This document shows, piece by piece, positions 40,723-50,269 of a stretch of DNA of 64,000 nucleotides; position 1 is the stretch's first letter; each line of letters opens with the position of its first letter. Below the pieces are notes generated by a model that did not search any database, was not told where the DNA came from, and worked only from the letters and a program-made list of their open reading frames with translations. Origin of the DNA: Treponema sp. CETP13 (GTDB taxonomy: Bacteria; Spirochaetota; Spirochaetia; Treponematales; Treponemataceae); assembly GCA_001885315.1 (NCBI GenBank), contig MLPZ01000005.1, forward strand, positions 62,001-126,000, in the 5' to 3' direction. A program made the position numbers and the translations under genes.

Positions 40723-40736
40723 TGAATATTTATGCA
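40723..40736. promoter_or_regulatory. ARG-box-like operator, start-site copy
   Basis: TGAATATTTATGCA fits the ArgR/AhrC consensus TG(A/C)AT-N4-AT(G/T)CA. It overlaps the transcription start. Its twelve inner bases are repeated in inverted orientation at 40753-40764. Confidence 0.65.
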
Positions 40737-40739
40737 CAA

Positions 40740-40768
40740 AGTATACAAAAGTTGCATAAATATTGCAA
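40740..40768 (-). promoter_or_regulatory. Promoter of argG
   Basis: Minus strand TTGCAA (40763-40768), 17 bases, TATACT (40740-40745). Both boxes are flanked or overlapped by ARG-box-like sites. Confidence 0.75.
40753..40767. promoter_or_regulatory. ARG-box-like operator, -35 copy
   Basis: TGCATAAATATTGCA, overlapping the -35 box. With the copy 16 bases away it forms a 12-bp perfect inverted repeat. Confidence 0.55.
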
Positions 40769-40776
40769 GTAGTTAT

Positions 40777-40826
40777 AAAAAAAAGTCAGTTATATGTAGC
40801 ATAATAAAATACAAATAACTGACTTT
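40777..40826 (-). terminator. Terminator after the HtrA protease gene
   Basis: AAAGTCAGTTAT (40782-40793) and ATAACTGACTTT (40815-40826) form a 12-bp perfect stem with a 21-base loop; eight A on the plus strand give the U-run of the minus transcript. Confidence 0.85.
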
Positions 40827-40855
40827 GTTAATAAAATGTCTATATTAAATCTTCA

Positions 40856-42340
40856 CTACTTAAGTGAAAATTTTTGTGTTTTGACGGTATTCCCATTCGT
40901 ATATACATCAAACCATATATAATCATTATCGGCGGTATCAAGAGCATTAAAAAATTCAGAAAGATTCTTTATTTTTTTATCGTTAACAGCAGTAATAACA
41001 TCTCCACTTTGTAATCGCAAAGAAGCTGCTGGCGATTTTTCTTGAACGTTAGATACAACTATACCTTTAATCTTATCATCGACTTTAATCTTGCTACGAA
41101 CATCATCACTCAATGGAACGGCAACAAATCCAGGCCATAATTTTGAACTATCATTTACAACCGCATCATCTCGGTTACCAATTTTAATATCGAGTGTTAT
41201 TTCTTTTCCACCCCGAATTACTGTAAAACTAGCACTTTCACCAGCTCGTAACGAACCAACATCACGTACTAAGGCATCAACACTTTTTACTTTTTTATCA
41301 TTTAAAGCAATAATATAATCGCCTGCCTGCATTCCATATTCCGCTGCTGGAGATCCCAAGAAAATTTGCGAAACAAGTGCCCCATTCTTATCACTAGCAT
41401 TAAGTTCTTTTAAGTAATCATCTGTCACAGAAACTAGAGAAACTCCCATCCAACCATAAGAGATTTTCCCATCTGTAATAAAATCATCAATAGAATCTTT
41501 TACATTGTTTATAGGAATAGAAAAACCTAATCCATTAGATCCACCAGATTCAGAAGCTATCCAAGTATTTATTCCAATCACTTCACCATAAATATTTATT
41601 AGAGGGCCACCCGAATTACCTTTGTTAATAGCAGCATCTGTCTGAATAAAATCACTAATTGAACCAATTCCACTTCCACTTCTTCCTGTAGCACTAACAA
41701 TTCCTTGTGTAACAGAAGCAAAATAACCAAGAGGAGTTCCCATTGCAAGACAGATATCACCTGTTTTAACATTATCAGAGTCACCCATTTTTGCAACGGT
41801 TATATTATCATCGTCTGTTTCAAATTTGATTAATGCAATATCAATTCGTTCATCTGCACCTACTAATTCTGCATCAAATTCTCGTCCATCAGAAAGTTTA
41901 ACCGAAATAGAATCGGCAGACCCGGCAACATGATTATTTGTTAATACATACACATTCTTTCCTGTATGTCTCACAATGACACCTGAGCCCAAACCATCTT
42001 GCTCATACTCTTGAGGTTCAGAATCTTGATTCTGTGGTTGCCCAAAAAAGAAGAAAGGTAATTGATCCATTGGATTTGTAGCTTTTACCTTCTCTGTAAT
42101 ATCAATTTCTACTACAGCTGGAAGTACCGTATCTGAAATACTTCGAAAAGTCGACTGTAAAGCTTCTGTTACAGCTAATCCCTCTTTAGGAAGTGTTACT
42201 GCAGGACTTTCATCTGCAAAAACTGTTTGACCAGAACCCATATCATTTGATATAGCTTTGTTACATGAAAAAGAAAAAACTGAAAAAGTTAACACAGCAA
42301 CAGCTGTTATACCAATAAGTTTTTTTGAATTAAGTTTCAT
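40856..42340 (-). CDS. degP: HtrA/DegP-like periplasmic serine protease
   Basis: A 494-residue trypsin-like protease with two PDZ domains. The N-terminus MKLNSKKLIGITAVAVLTFSVFSFSC is a signal with a relaxed lipobox at Cys26. The triad is His137 (TNNHVAG), Asp167 (ERIDIAL) and Ser243 (GNSGGPL). PDZ1 begins about residue 280 and PDZ2 about 395 (AVNDKKIKN). It degrades or holds misfolded exported proteins. GGAGG precedes the ATG. A single gene with its own terminator. Confidence 0.95.
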   Translation of the reverse strand: MKLNSKKLIGITAVAVLTFSVFSFSCNKAISNDMGSGQTVFADESPAVTLPKEGLAVTEALQSTFRSISDTVLPAVVEIDITEKVKATNPMDQLPFFFFGQPQNQDSEPQEYEQDGLGSGVIVRHTGKNVYVLTNNHVAGSADSISVKLSDGREFDAELVGADERIDIALIKFETDDDNITVAKMGDSDNVKTGDICLAMGTPLGYFASVTQGIVSATGRSGSGIGSISDFIQTDAAINKGNSGGPLINIYGEVIGINTWIASESGGSNGLGFSIPINNVKDSIDDFITDGKISYGWMGVSLVSVTDDYLKELNASDKNGALVSQIFLGSPAAEYGMQAGDYIIALNDKKVKSVDALVRDVGSLRAGESASFTVIRGGKEITLDIKIGNRDDAVVNDSSKLWPGFVAVPLSDDVRSKIKVDDKIKGIVVSNVQEKSPAASLRLQSGDVITAVNDKKIKNLSEFFNALDTADNDYIWFDVYTNGNTVKTQKFSLK

Positions 42341-42507
42341 AGGATACCCTCCAAAACAATATTTTATACAAATAATATAGTAAATATAACTTAAAATATT
42401 CTTAATCTATTATTATTTATTATAAACATGCTTAAAATTTAATAATTTTACATTTATAATAAATATAACAACTAATTTTATTATAAATTACAAAATAGCT
42501 ATCGTTT

Positions 42508-43254
42508 TTATAAAATCGTAAGTATTTCTGTATGATCTTCAAAAACAGCTACAGTATTTTCTTGATGAGCAGAAATCTTGCCATCTGCGGTAACTACTGT
42601 CCACCCATCATCACAATTTTCTATATCTGCTGTTCCTAGATTTATCATTGGTTCAATAGCAAGGACCATTCCAGGCCTAATTCTAGGATTAGGACCACGA
42701 CTTGGAACATTAGGAATTGAAGGATCCTCATGAACTTGAAGTCCGACCCCATGTCCACAATATTCATAAACGACTCCATAGCCTTCTTTATCAGCTACAT
42801 CATAAACCGCTTTTGAAATATCTTTTATGCGATTACCAACCTTACAAGCTTTTATTCCTGCAGCTAGGCACTCTTTTGTTACTTTAATAAGTTTTTTTGC
42901 TTCAGCACTTCCTTCGCCAATAATTATTGAACGAGCTGCATCACTATAATACCCATTTAAATCTATTCCAATATCAAGAGAGACAAGATCGCCATCTTTT
43001 ACAAAAACATCTTTTCTAGGAATACCATGAATAACTTCATCATTAATTGAAATACAAGCCGCTCCATCAAAATCTTGACTATACCAAGCAGGAACTCCAC
43101 CATTAGCTTTTATGAAATCTACACAGATGTCATCTATATCTCTAGTACTCATACCTGCTTTGATTTGAGGAGTAAGTTCTTTAAATAATTGAGCAAGTAA
43201 CTTACAACTGGTGCGAATACCATTGATTTCTTCTTCGTTTTTTAACATTATCAT
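42508..43254 (-). CDS. map: Methionine aminopeptidase, type I
   Basis: A 248-residue dimetal enzyme that removes initiator methionine. Metal ligands Asp and Asp are in SLDIGIDLNGYYSDAAR, His in GHGVGLQVHEDP, Glu in VLAIEPMINLG and Glu in HQENTVAV. AAGGAAA lies seven bases before the ATG. It follows the DnaJ-like gene by about 39 bases and may share its transcript. Confidence 0.95.
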   Translation of the reverse strand: MIMLKNEEEINGIRTSCKLLAQLFKELTPQIKAGMSTRDIDDICVDFIKANGGVPAWYSQDFDGAACISINDEVIHGIPRKDVFVKDGDLVSLDIGIDLNGYYSDAARSIIIGEGSAEAKKLIKVTKECLAAGIKACKVGNRIKDISKAVYDVADKEGYGVVYEYCGHGVGLQVHEDPSIPNVPSRGPNPRIRPGMVLAIEPMINLGTADIENCDDGWTVVTADGKISAHQENTVAVFEDHTEILTIL

Positions 43255-43293
43255 TATAAATTTCCTTTGTAAAAAAGATTTCTTTTTTACTAA

Positions 43294-44133
43294 TTAATTA
43301 CATACATATTTTTTTAACAATTTTGGAATAAAAATTTTTGGATCAAAATTTATTGACTCCTGAACACAAATACGTGCTGTATCCGTATCTCCCATTCTAT
43401 CATACACAGCTCCCATTTTAAGCAAAAATTGAGCATCAACCTTTTTTCCAAACTTAAAATCAAGAGCTCGTTCCCAACAGTCTATTGCTAACTCATCAGG
43501 CACATACCCCCCGATTCGATGCAATAATATATCCTTCATAAGAGAAGTAACTTCTGGGAAAAAATGTTTAAAGTATGAAAAGCTATATTCCATTAAAATA
43601 ATTTGCTCTAAAAGTAACACAGCATCATAGTATTCTGCACGAAAAACTAATTCTTCGGCTAAAATAAAACCATAATCCATAAAATCTTCACGAGTAAACC
43701 ACTTACTTAAACGAAAACCTGCTATTTCAGTGTTCATTTTTTTAAATGCTTTGACAGCTTCATCTTCGTAATTATGCATTAAATCCCAAAAAACAAGTTT
43801 ACATTTACTTTCCTCATCCGATCTTTGCAATAGCCATTCTCGATAATTAAATGAATATTCACTTTGACTACCTTTTTCATAACGAGATTGCATACCAAAT
43901 GATGAATCAAACATAGAACGCTGGTGAGCATTAGAAAGAACTTCATATGCTATAACAACTTTTCTAAAATCTTTGCTTGAATCTTGAGTGTTAGCGGAAT
44001 TATTATTATTTATATTAGATGCAAAACTTAAATCTGGATGAAACTCTTTAACTTTCCGCCGATAAGCACGTTTAATTTCGGCTGCTGTTGCTGTAGAAGA
44101 TACACCAAGAATTTTGTAGTAATTTTCTACCAC
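43294..44133 (-). CDS. DnaJ-domain protein without zinc finger
   Basis: A 279-residue protein with an N-terminal J domain (YYKILGVSSTATAAEIKRAYRRKVKEFHPDLSF, HPD near residue 32-34), followed by 200 residues with no Cys-rich zinc finger and no G/F region. The C-terminal part looks helical and repeat-like, perhaps TPR-type (LLKMGAVYDRMGDTDTARICVQESINFDP). It may bring DnaK to a specific client. Start is GTG at 44133, with AGGA upstream. Immediately downstream of the flavodoxin-like gene (6 bases). Confidence 0.8.
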   Translation of the reverse strand: MVENYYKILGVSSTATAAEIKRAYRRKVKEFHPDLSFASNINNNNSANTQDSSKDFRKVVIAYEVLSNAHQRSMFDSSFGMQSRYEKGSQSEYSFNYREWLLQRSDEESKCKLVFWDLMHNYEDEAVKAFKKMNTEIAGFRLSKWFTREDFMDYGFILAEELVFRAEYYDAVLLLEQIILMEYSFSYFKHFFPEVTSLMKDILLHRIGGYVPDELAIDCWERALDFKFGKKVDAQFLLKMGAVYDRMGDTDTARICVQESINFDPKIFIPKLLKKYVCN

Positions 44134-44139
44134 CTATCT

Positions 44140-44547
44140 TTATCCTATTTTTTTACCTATAGATTTAGCATGTTCTGGGCTTTCAATAACTTGAGAATAA
44201 TCTATAAAAATACCTTCTTTTTCCATTGCTTTCATTACAAGGGTGTTCATTTTATCAGATGAAAAGCCACCTTTTACGACAAGAGAGCAACCTTTTTTCC
44301 CTGATAATGTCCCATGTTTATTGAGTATCTCTCCCATCTGTGATGGTAATTTAGCACCAAACAATTTTGCTGACTTAGTTACAATACATACATATTCATA
44401 CATAGGAAATTGCAAGTTTCCAACATCTTTTGCATTCATAAGAGTCACTTGATGACCATTATTTTCTGATGCAGCTTGTAAATTTCGTAGAATAGTTATA
44501 TTTTTTGCATTTCGTGTATCTAAAAAATGTAGAATAAGAACACGCAT
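44140..44547 (-). CDS. Uncharacterised flavodoxin-like-fold protein
   Basis: A 135-residue protein, MRVLILHFLDTRNAKNITILRNLQAASENNGHQVTLMNAKDV, with an alternating strand-helix pattern; KKGCSLVVKGGFSSDKMNTLVMKAMEKEG follows. The fold resembles flavodoxin, but the phosphate-binding loop (LDTRNAKN) is not typical, so FMN binding is uncertain. Function unknown. AAGGAG precedes the ATG. It lies between the UspA-like and DnaJ-like genes. Confidence 0.65.
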   Translation of the reverse strand: MRVLILHFLDTRNAKNITILRNLQAASENNGHQVTLMNAKDVGNLQFPMYEYVCIVTKSAKLFGAKLPSQMGEILNKHGTLSGKKGCSLVVKGGFSSDKMNTLVMKAMEKEGIFIDYSQVIESPEHAKSIGKKIG

Positions 44548-44621
44548 TAAAAAACTCCTTTTACAGCATAGCTACTAAGTATTTGTATTTTTCTATGTTT
44601 TACACTGTAAAAATACTACAT

Positions 44622-45110
44622 TTACACTTGTTTGTATAGTTTTTCAATGTGTTTATTACGAACCATAAGAATTGAACAATGTGCATTCTTCATAATTTCA
44701 TGATAAGCCATTGTTGCAGCCGCATGTATTTCACCTCTATCTTTCTCAAATCCACCAAGTAAGATAAGATCAGCATTCATTTGGTCTGCTACAGAAACAG
44801 TTTCTCCCCAAACAGAACCACTTTTAAGTTCTGTCTCAATTTTTATACCTTTTGCTTTTCCTATTTCTTCAGCATATTGAAGATATTTAGCCCCATCATT
44901 TTTTAAGCTATTTTCATAGTCCAAACTTTCTTCTTCTACAAAAAACTTATTTAAAGTCAGCTGCTTTAGTGTTGCTGTATCGACAACATATAAGGCTTTT
45001 ACATTACATCTACAAGTCTTCGCTAAGATAACACTATACCGAACAGCCTCTATTGCTGCCTCAGAACCATTTACTAATACAAGAACATTTTGAAAAAGTG
45101 AATATCCCAT
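44622..45110 (-). CDS. Universal stress protein, UspA family
   Basis: A 162-residue cytoplasmic protein: NVLVLVNGSEAAIEAVRYSVILAKTCRCNVKALYVVD at the start and DLILLGGFEKDRGEIHAAATMAYHEIMKNAHCSILMVR at the end, the USP fold. The C-terminal Gly-X2-Gly-X9-Gly(S/T) ATP-binding motif is not clear, so it may be of the non-ATP-binding type. It starts three bases after the V-ATPase subunit D gene and is probably co-transcribed with the ATPase operon, which is noteworthy. Confidence 0.85.
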   Translation of the reverse strand: MGYSLFQNVLVLVNGSEAAIEAVRYSVILAKTCRCNVKALYVVDTATLKQLTLNKFFVEEESLDYENSLKNDGAKYLQYAEEIGKAKGIKIETELKSGSVWGETVSVADQMNADLILLGGFEKDRGEIHAAATMAYHEIMKNAHCSILMVRNKHIEKLYKQV

Positions 45111-45113
45111 AAT

Positions 45114-45737
45114 TTACCCTTCCTGTTTTTTTGCTTTTAAGGCTTTTAAAACAAACACGTTATCTCTATCTCGCTCTTCTAGAACACCTTCTATATACGT
45201 TTTTGTTTCACGAGTTTGTGGAATTACCATTTTATCTAGTGCATTTACACGTCGCTGAGTTTTTTTTACTTCTGTAGCTAAACGCCACACCATTGTACGA
45301 ATCGACGCCATTTCAGTAAGCAATTTTAGCAACTCGAAAAAATCGACCATAACTTTATCGGAGTCTGCAAAAGAATCCATAAAAGAATAAAATAATTCTC
45401 GTTTAGGAAGCTCCACACTAATAGAAGAAAAACTCATCCCTGCAGCAGTTACCGGTTTTTCAGTTATCTTAAAATCATACCGTACTGTCTTAGATATACG
45501 CTCTACCCTGTCACCACCAACAGTCATAAGCATATTTTTTAGAGCAGGGTATGCAGAATCGAGCACTTTATCTATGTTACGCTCAAGTAACTTAACATGT
45601 TCAACCATACGCATTAATTCCATTACCAGAATTTCACGCTTTTGTTCAAGTAAGTCATAGCCTTCTTCTGATATTTCTAGCTGCTGTTTAACCGTGAGAA
45701 GATTTGATTTTGTTGGCGCTATATTAAGCCGTGCCAT
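45114..45737 (-). CDS. atpD: V/A-type ATPase subunit D (central stalk)
   Basis: A 207-residue mostly coiled-coil central rotor-stalk subunit. It begins MARLNIAPTKSNLLTVKQQLEISEEGYDLLEQKREILVMELM and ends with the typical long helix region RVNALDKMVIPQTRETKTYIEGVLEERDRDNVFVLKALK. With subunit F it couples A3B3 catalysis to c-ring rotation. The last ATPase gene; its start overlaps the end of atpB. Confidence 0.95.
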   Translation of the reverse strand: MARLNIAPTKSNLLTVKQQLEISEEGYDLLEQKREILVMELMRMVEHVKLLERNIDKVLDSAYPALKNMLMTVGGDRVERISKTVRYDFKITEKPVTAAGMSFSSISVELPKRELFYSFMDSFADSDKVMVDFFELLKLLTEMASIRTMVWRLATEVKKTQRRVNALDKMVIPQTRETKTYIEGVLEERDRDNVFVLKALKAKKQEG

Positions 45738-47120
45738 TTATTCTTCCTTATTATCCATATATTTCTCAATAAATTCTGGACTGATACGATATAATTCTTC
45801 TTTTGGAAGCTCCTTCATAAGCTCCCAACCAATAGAAAGAGTTTTCTCGATAGAACGATTTTCGTATTCTCCTTGCCCAATAAACTCATTCTCGAATCGT
45901 TCCCCAAATTTTAGATACTTTTTATCAGTTTCAGAAAGTTCTTCTTCTCCAATAATAGAGGCAAGATTTCGAATCGATTTAACTTTTGAATAAGCTGCAA
46001 AAAGTTGGCTCGAAACTTCTTTATGGTCCTCTCGGGTCATGCCTTTTCCAATACCATCTTTCATAAGACGACTAAGGCTTGGAAGTCCTGCTACTGGTGG
46101 GTATAAACCACGTTGTGACATTTCACGATCAAGTACAATTTGACCTTCTGTAATATAACCTGTAAGGTCCGGAATAGGGTTTGTAATATCATCATTTGGC
46201 ATACTCAAAATAGGAATTTGTGTTATCGATCCTTTACTTCCTTTTATCTTACCCGCTCGCTCATAGAGTTCCGCAAGATCTGAATACATATAACCAGGAT
46301 ATCCTTTACGCCCAGGTACTTCCCCTCGAGTTGTAGATATCTCACGCAAAGCTTCACAATAGTTTGTCATATCAGTTAACACTACAAGAACATGCATTCC
46401 TTTTTCATAAGCCAAATATTCTGCAGCAGTAAGAGCACACCGAGGAGTAATAATACGTTCGATACTTGGAGCATCAGCCAATGACTGAAACATAACAACT
46501 TTAGAAAGAACACCAGAAGCTTCGAATGTGTTAATAAAAAATTGTGCTACATCATATTTTATACCCATTCCAGCAAAAACCATAACAAATTCTTCGTCAG
46601 AATTCAAAATTTTTGCTTGCCGTATAATCTGTGCTGCTAATTTATTATGTGGTAATCCATTTCCAGAAAAAATAGGTAGTTTTTGGCCACGAATTAACGT
46701 ATTAACTCCATCTATAGCTGAAATACCAGTTTGAATAAAATCACGAGGATATTCTCGAGCATAAGGATTTATTGGACATCCATTAACATCAACTTTTGTA
46801 CTTGATGTAATTGGTTTAAATCCATCTATAGGTTCTCCTAGACCGTTAAAAACACGCCCTAAAAGTCCATCTCCTACTCTCAACTCCATAGGAGTTTCTA
46901 AAAACTCGACCGAAATTTCATCCAAATCAAGTCCATTCGTAGAACCAAAAACCTGAACAACTGCAATTTCTTTATTTAAATCTATAATACGACCGGTACG
47001 GATATCACCATTCCTATCACGAACACGAACAATTTCATTATAAGAAACATTTTCACTTCGCTTAACAACAATAATCGGCCCTTCAATTCGCTCTGCACCT
47101 CTATATTCTACACCTCTCAT
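45738..47120 (-). CDS. atpB: V/A-type ATPase subunit B (non-catalytic)
   Basis: A 460-residue peripheral-sector subunit alternating with A in the A3B3 hexamer. [33 protein letters not shown] at the degenerate P-loop position (no GKT), and [30 protein letters not shown] are characteristic. The absence of a Walker A lysine is normal for B subunits. It begins within four bases of atpA's end. Confidence 0.97.
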   Translation of the reverse strand: MRGVEYRGAERIEGPIIVVKRSENVSYNEIVRVRDRNGDIRTGRIIDLNKEIAVVQVFGSTNGLDLDEISVEFLETPMELRVGDGLLGRVFNGLGEPIDGFKPITSSTKVDVNGCPINPYAREYPRDFIQTGISAIDGVNTLIRGQKLPIFSGNGLPHNKLAAQIIRQAKILNSDEEFVMVFAGMGIKYDVAQFFINTFEASGVLSKVVMFQSLADAPSIERIITPRCALTAAEYLAYEKGMHVLVVLTDMTNYCEALREISTTRGEVPGRKGYPGYMYSDLAELYERAGKIKGSKGSITQIPILSMPNDDITNPIPDLTGYITEGQIVLDREMSQRGLYPPVAGLPSLSRLMKDGIGKGMTREDHKEVSSQLFAAYSKVKSIRNLASIIGEEELSETDKKYLKFGERFENEFIGQGEYENRSIEKTLSIGWELMKELPKEELYRISPEFIEKYMDNKEE

Positions 47121-48883
47121 ACTGCGCCCACCTTGTTGTATAATCTTTCAACTTCTAACATTTGTTGATTTAGATGTGTTCGAACAGTTTGAATCTGTTC
47201 CAATTTATCATTAGGAACAGATGTCTTTAGGCGTACTATTTCTTCTCTAACAGGAAGCGAAATTATCTTAAGTAAAGGAGCTCCTTCACTAATAACCTCC
47301 AAGGCACGTTTATAAAAATCCATCATAAGAACTAAAATCTGTATCTGTTTATCAGGAACAGAATATACATCTATTTCATCAAATGCATTTTGTTGTAAAA
47401 ATCCATTTTTAATCATTTCAGCAACAGTAAGAATCAATCGTTGACCATCAGGTAAAGCGTCTGGTCCAATTAAACGAACTATTTGTTCTAGACGTTGTTC
47501 TTTTTTAAGCAAATCTAATGCTTCCTGTCGAACAGTTGCCCAACGTGCATCAAGTTTATCCCACCAATTTTTAACTTCATCTGCATATTCAGAATATGAT
47601 TCTATCCAACCAATAGCAGGATAATGTCTTGCATTTGCAAGATCTCTATCAAGTGCCCAAAAACAACGAATAAACCGTTTTGTGTGTTGGGTAACAGGTT
47701 CTGAAAAATCCCCCCCTGCAGGAGATACTGCCCCAATTACAGAAACAGATCCCGTTCCATTGCATAAAGATTTAACAAGACCGGCTCGTTCATAAAACTC
47801 AGCCAATCTGGTTGCTAAATATGCTGGGAACCCTTCTTCTGCAGGCATTTCTTCCATACGTCCTGACAACTCTCTAAGAGCTTCTGCCCAACGACTTGTA
47901 GAATCTGCCATAATTGCTACATGCATTCCCATGTCGCGATAATACTCCGCTAGAGTAATCCCTGCATAAAGAGATACCTCACGTGCCGCTACTGGCATAT
48001 TAGAAGTATTTGCAATCAATATGGTTCGTTCCATTAGAGATCTACCAGTTCGTGGATCAATTAATGACGGAAATTCGGTAAGAACATCTGTCATCTCATT
48101 TCCTCGTTCTCCACAACCAATATATACAATTAAATCTGCGTCACACCATTTTGCAATAGCATGCTGCGTCATAGTTTTTCCAGTCCCAAATCCACCTGGG
48201 ATAGCTGCTGTTCCACCTTTACTCAAAGGGAAAAAAACATCGATTACTCGCTGTCCAGTTATCAAAGGTTCTGTAACCATCATTTTTTGTTTATATGGAC
48301 GAGGAATACGCACTGGCCAATATTGACTCATTGTAATTTCTTCATCAAGTTCGGTTACCGCAATTACATCATTAATGGTATATTCACCTTTTTTAGCAAT
48401 AGATTTTACAAATCGACCACTAAGTGAAGGTGGAACCATAATTTTATGATTAATAGAAGCTGTCTCTTGAACAGTTCCAAGAACAAATCCTGGGCCAACA
48501 GAATCACCTTCTTTAACCACAGGAGTAAACTCCCATTTTTTTTCTTCATCAAGAGGCTCTGTCACTTGTCCTGGTTTTAAGAATGCCCCTTCTTTTTCAT
48601 ACATTGATTTTAGAGGTCGTTGAATACCATCATAAATAGTTCCAACAAGCCCTGGCCCTAATCGCAATGAAAGAGGTCTCTCGGTACAAATAATTTTTTC
48701 ACCAATATGCATACCAGTATCATCTTCGTATACTTGTATAGTTGCTAGACCTTCTTTTTGTCGAATTATTTCACCCATGATGCTTTTTCCACCAACCCGT
48801 ACAACATCGTACAGACCAGCTCCATCAAGGCCTTCTGCATAAACAATAGGTCCTGAAATTCTGCTTATTTTTCCTTCAATCAT
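47117..48883 (-). CDS. atpA: V/A-type ATPase catalytic subunit A
   Basis: A 588-residue catalytic ATPase subunit. The Walker A is [14 protein letters not shown] (about 230-243), and the non-homologous bulge region around 110-190 distinguishes it from F-type beta. [44 protein letters not shown] is the catalytic Walker B/switch. It overlaps subunit E by four bases (ATGA). Confidence 0.98.
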   Translation of the reverse strand: MIEGKISRISGPIVYAEGLDGAGLYDVVRVGGKSIMGEIIRQKEGLATIQVYEDDTGMHIGEKIICTERPLSLRLGPGLVGTIYDGIQRPLKSMYEKEGAFLKPGQVTEPLDEEKKWEFTPVVKEGDSVGPGFVLGTVQETASINHKIMVPPSLSGRFVKSIAKKGEYTINDVIAVTELDEEITMSQYWPVRIPRPYKQKMMVTEPLITGQRVIDVFFPLSKGGTAAIPGGFGTGKTMTQHAIAKWCDADLIVYIGCGERGNEMTDVLTEFPSLIDPRTGRSLMERTILIANTSNMPVAAREVSLYAGITLAEYYRDMGMHVAIMADSTSRWAEALRELSGRMEEMPAEEGFPAYLATRLAEFYERAGLVKSLCNGTGSVSVIGAVSPAGGDFSEPVTQHTKRFIRCFWALDRDLANARHYPAIGWIESYSEYADEVKNWWDKLDARWATVRQEALDLLKKEQRLEQIVRLIGPDALPDGQRLILTVAEMIKNGFLQQNAFDEIDVYSVPDKQIQILVLMMDFYKRALEVISEGAPLLKIISLPVREEIVRLKTSVPNDKLEQIQTVRTHLNQQMLEVERLYNKVGAV

Positions 48884-49518
48884 TCAGGCAATCTCCCGCC
48901 AAACAGAGTGCTTGTTAGCTCATAACTATATTTATCTGAAATCTCATTAATTAATTCTCCAATAACAGCTCGGCACTCTACTGAGCGATCATCAGTTTCA
49001 ATAACCGCACCTTTTGTATTTCCCAATTCAATACTAAGAGCTTTTTCATCGGCTTTAGCCATTTTCTTACATGACAAAACAGACCCCGCTCCCAAAACTG
49101 TATTTATAAGATTTTCCATCTCGGGAACTTCAAAACCGCTAACAGTTACATGAACTTTCTTAGTATTTAACACGTTTTTATATCTTAAAAGTAGTTTCCT
49201 AACTATTGCAATTTGATCTTCTTTTTTTAAAGAATCAATATAAGAGTAAATTGCTTTTGAAACAGCTTCATCCTCAAAAGATACTAAAAACCTTTGTTTT
49301 TTTAAAGGGAGTGAAGCCTCAAGCTCTTCCTTAAAATGTTTTATTTTATTTTCATATAAATCATTTTTTTCTTTCTTAATTGCTTCGAGACGGACAGAAA
49401 CACCTTCCAATACTTTTTGAGCATCCTTTTCTGACTTGACAAGCACTCTTTCGGATTTTTTACGAGCATCCTCAAGAATTTCTCTATCAAGTATCTCTGT
49501 AGAACGAAGTTCTTCCAT
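48880..49518 (-). CDS. atpE: V/A-type ATPase subunit E (peripheral stalk)
   Basis: About 212 residues. A long N-terminal helix ([39 protein letters not shown]) and a globular C-terminal half ([23 protein letters not shown]-like) match the E subunit, which forms the peripheral stalk with subunit G. The ATG at 49518 is preferred (AGGTG upstream); a GTG at 49527 is possible. Sequence is divergent, so identity rests mainly on position and shape. Confidence 0.85.
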   Translation of the reverse strand: MEELRSTEILDREILEDARKKSERVLVKSEKDAQKVLEGVSVRLEAIKKEKNDLYENKIKHFKEELEASLPLKKQRFLVSFEDEAVSKAIYSYIDSLKKEDQIAIVRKLLLRYKNVLNTKKVHVTVSGFEVPEMENLINTVLGAGSVLSCKKMAKADEKALSIELGNTKGAVIETDDRSVECRAVIGELINEISDKYSYELTSTLFGGRLPE

Positions 49519-49531
49519 ATATTTCACCTAC

Positions 49532-49870
49532 CTAAACATGAACTCCAATAGCCTCACGTATTGCATCTGTCATAGTCTTTCGACCTTCAAGGTGCCCATT
49601 CAGCCCTGGTATTTCGACGATAAGAGGATAATCCCCTTTCTTTTGCCACTCCAAAACTTCATCTTGGAGCATATCCGCGACTTCTTCTGTTAAAATCAAC
49701 ACTTTTGATCGTGCCTCTACTGACGGAACACCAGTCGCAATTGAACCACGACCAGTGTGCCGCATAAATGAGTCAAGAGCTTCTGTTCGGTTTACGGCAA
49801 TATCGCCCTGTACCCCGACTAATCCAAAAGCCAAAACAAGTTCACGTTCACCTATAACAAAATATTGCAC
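49532..49870 (-). CDS. atpF: V/A-type ATPase subunit F (central stalk)
   Basis: A 112-residue Rossmann-like subunit, MQYFVIGERELVLAFGLVGVQGDIAVNRTEALDSFMR with VKVLILTEEVADMLQDEVLEWQKKGDYPLIVEIPGLNGHLEGRKTM, close to archaeal AtpF. It binds D at the rotor. GTG start with AAGGTT upstream. Here it lies between K and E, as in other spirochaete operons. Confidence 0.92.
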   Translation of the reverse strand: MQYFVIGERELVLAFGLVGVQGDIAVNRTEALDSFMRHTGRGSIATGVPSVEARSKVLILTEEVADMLQDEVLEWQKKGDYPLIVEIPGLNGHLEGRKTMTDAIREAIGVHV

Positions 49871-49896
49871 GGTTTATTAACCTTAATAAATATATA

Positions 49897-50205
49897 TTAT
49901 AAAAGGATGATAAGTAGAGAAACAAGAAATCCCCACAAACAAATACCTTCAGCTAGACCTACATAAGGAAGAGCTTTACCTGAAAGGTCTGGGTTTTCAC
50001 TCATTGCTCCCATTGCTGCAGCACCAATTTTACCAACAGCCATACCTCCAGCAATACAAGCTAATCCAACAGCCAAAGCAGAAGCTATGTATTTTGCAAC
50101 ACCTATCATACTTTCAGCAGCTGCAGCATCAGCTTCCTGAGCAAAAACACTTGCTACACAAGCAATTAGTAACACTACTGTTACAACTAATTTTCTGCGA
50201 TTCAT
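49897..50205 (-). CDS. atpK: V/A-type ATPase c-ring subunit K, with signal peptide
   Basis: A 102-residue single-hairpin membrane rotor subunit. The N-terminus MNRRKLVVTVVLLIACVASVFA looks like a cleavable signal peptide (cleavage near FA-Q, residue 22), followed by a short acidic tract (EADAAAAESM). Helix 1 spans about 35-65 and helix 2 about 77-102; the ion-binding carboxylate is Glu86 (VGLAEGICLWGF). No Gln is present in either helix, a residue used by characterised Na+-binding rings, so H+ coupling is likelier. AGGAG precedes the ATG. Confidence 0.93.
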   Translation of the reverse strand: MNRRKLVVTVVLLIACVASVFAQEADAAAAESMIGVAKYIASALAVGLACIAGGMAVGKIGAAAMGAMSENPDLSGKALPYVGLAEGICLWGFLVSLLIILL

Positions 50206-50221
50206 AAAAATCTCCTATCTT

Positions 50222-50236
50222 GGGGAATTAATCCCC
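50222..50236. repeat. Hairpin before the c-subunit gene
   Basis: GGGGA-ATTAA-TCCCC, a short stem-loop between the I and K genes, next to the tandem repeat. It could mark an mRNA processing site that raises K expression. Confidence 0.45.
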
Positions 50237-50241
50237 TCATT

Positions 50242-50269
50242 TTTTAGTCTTTATATTTTAGTCTTTATA
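50242..50269. repeat. 14-base tandem duplication spanning the atpI stop codon
   Basis: TTTTAGTCTTTATA occurs twice in immediate succession. The upstream-lying copy on the minus strand encodes the last codons and stop of subunit I; the other is its non-coding duplicate. Confidence 0.85.

Noticed and set aside
42341-42507. Possible small gene or terminator between map and the HtrA gene
   Set aside because: The 167 bases are extremely AT-rich with only short imperfect palindromes; no SD-start pair or stem with U-run stands out.
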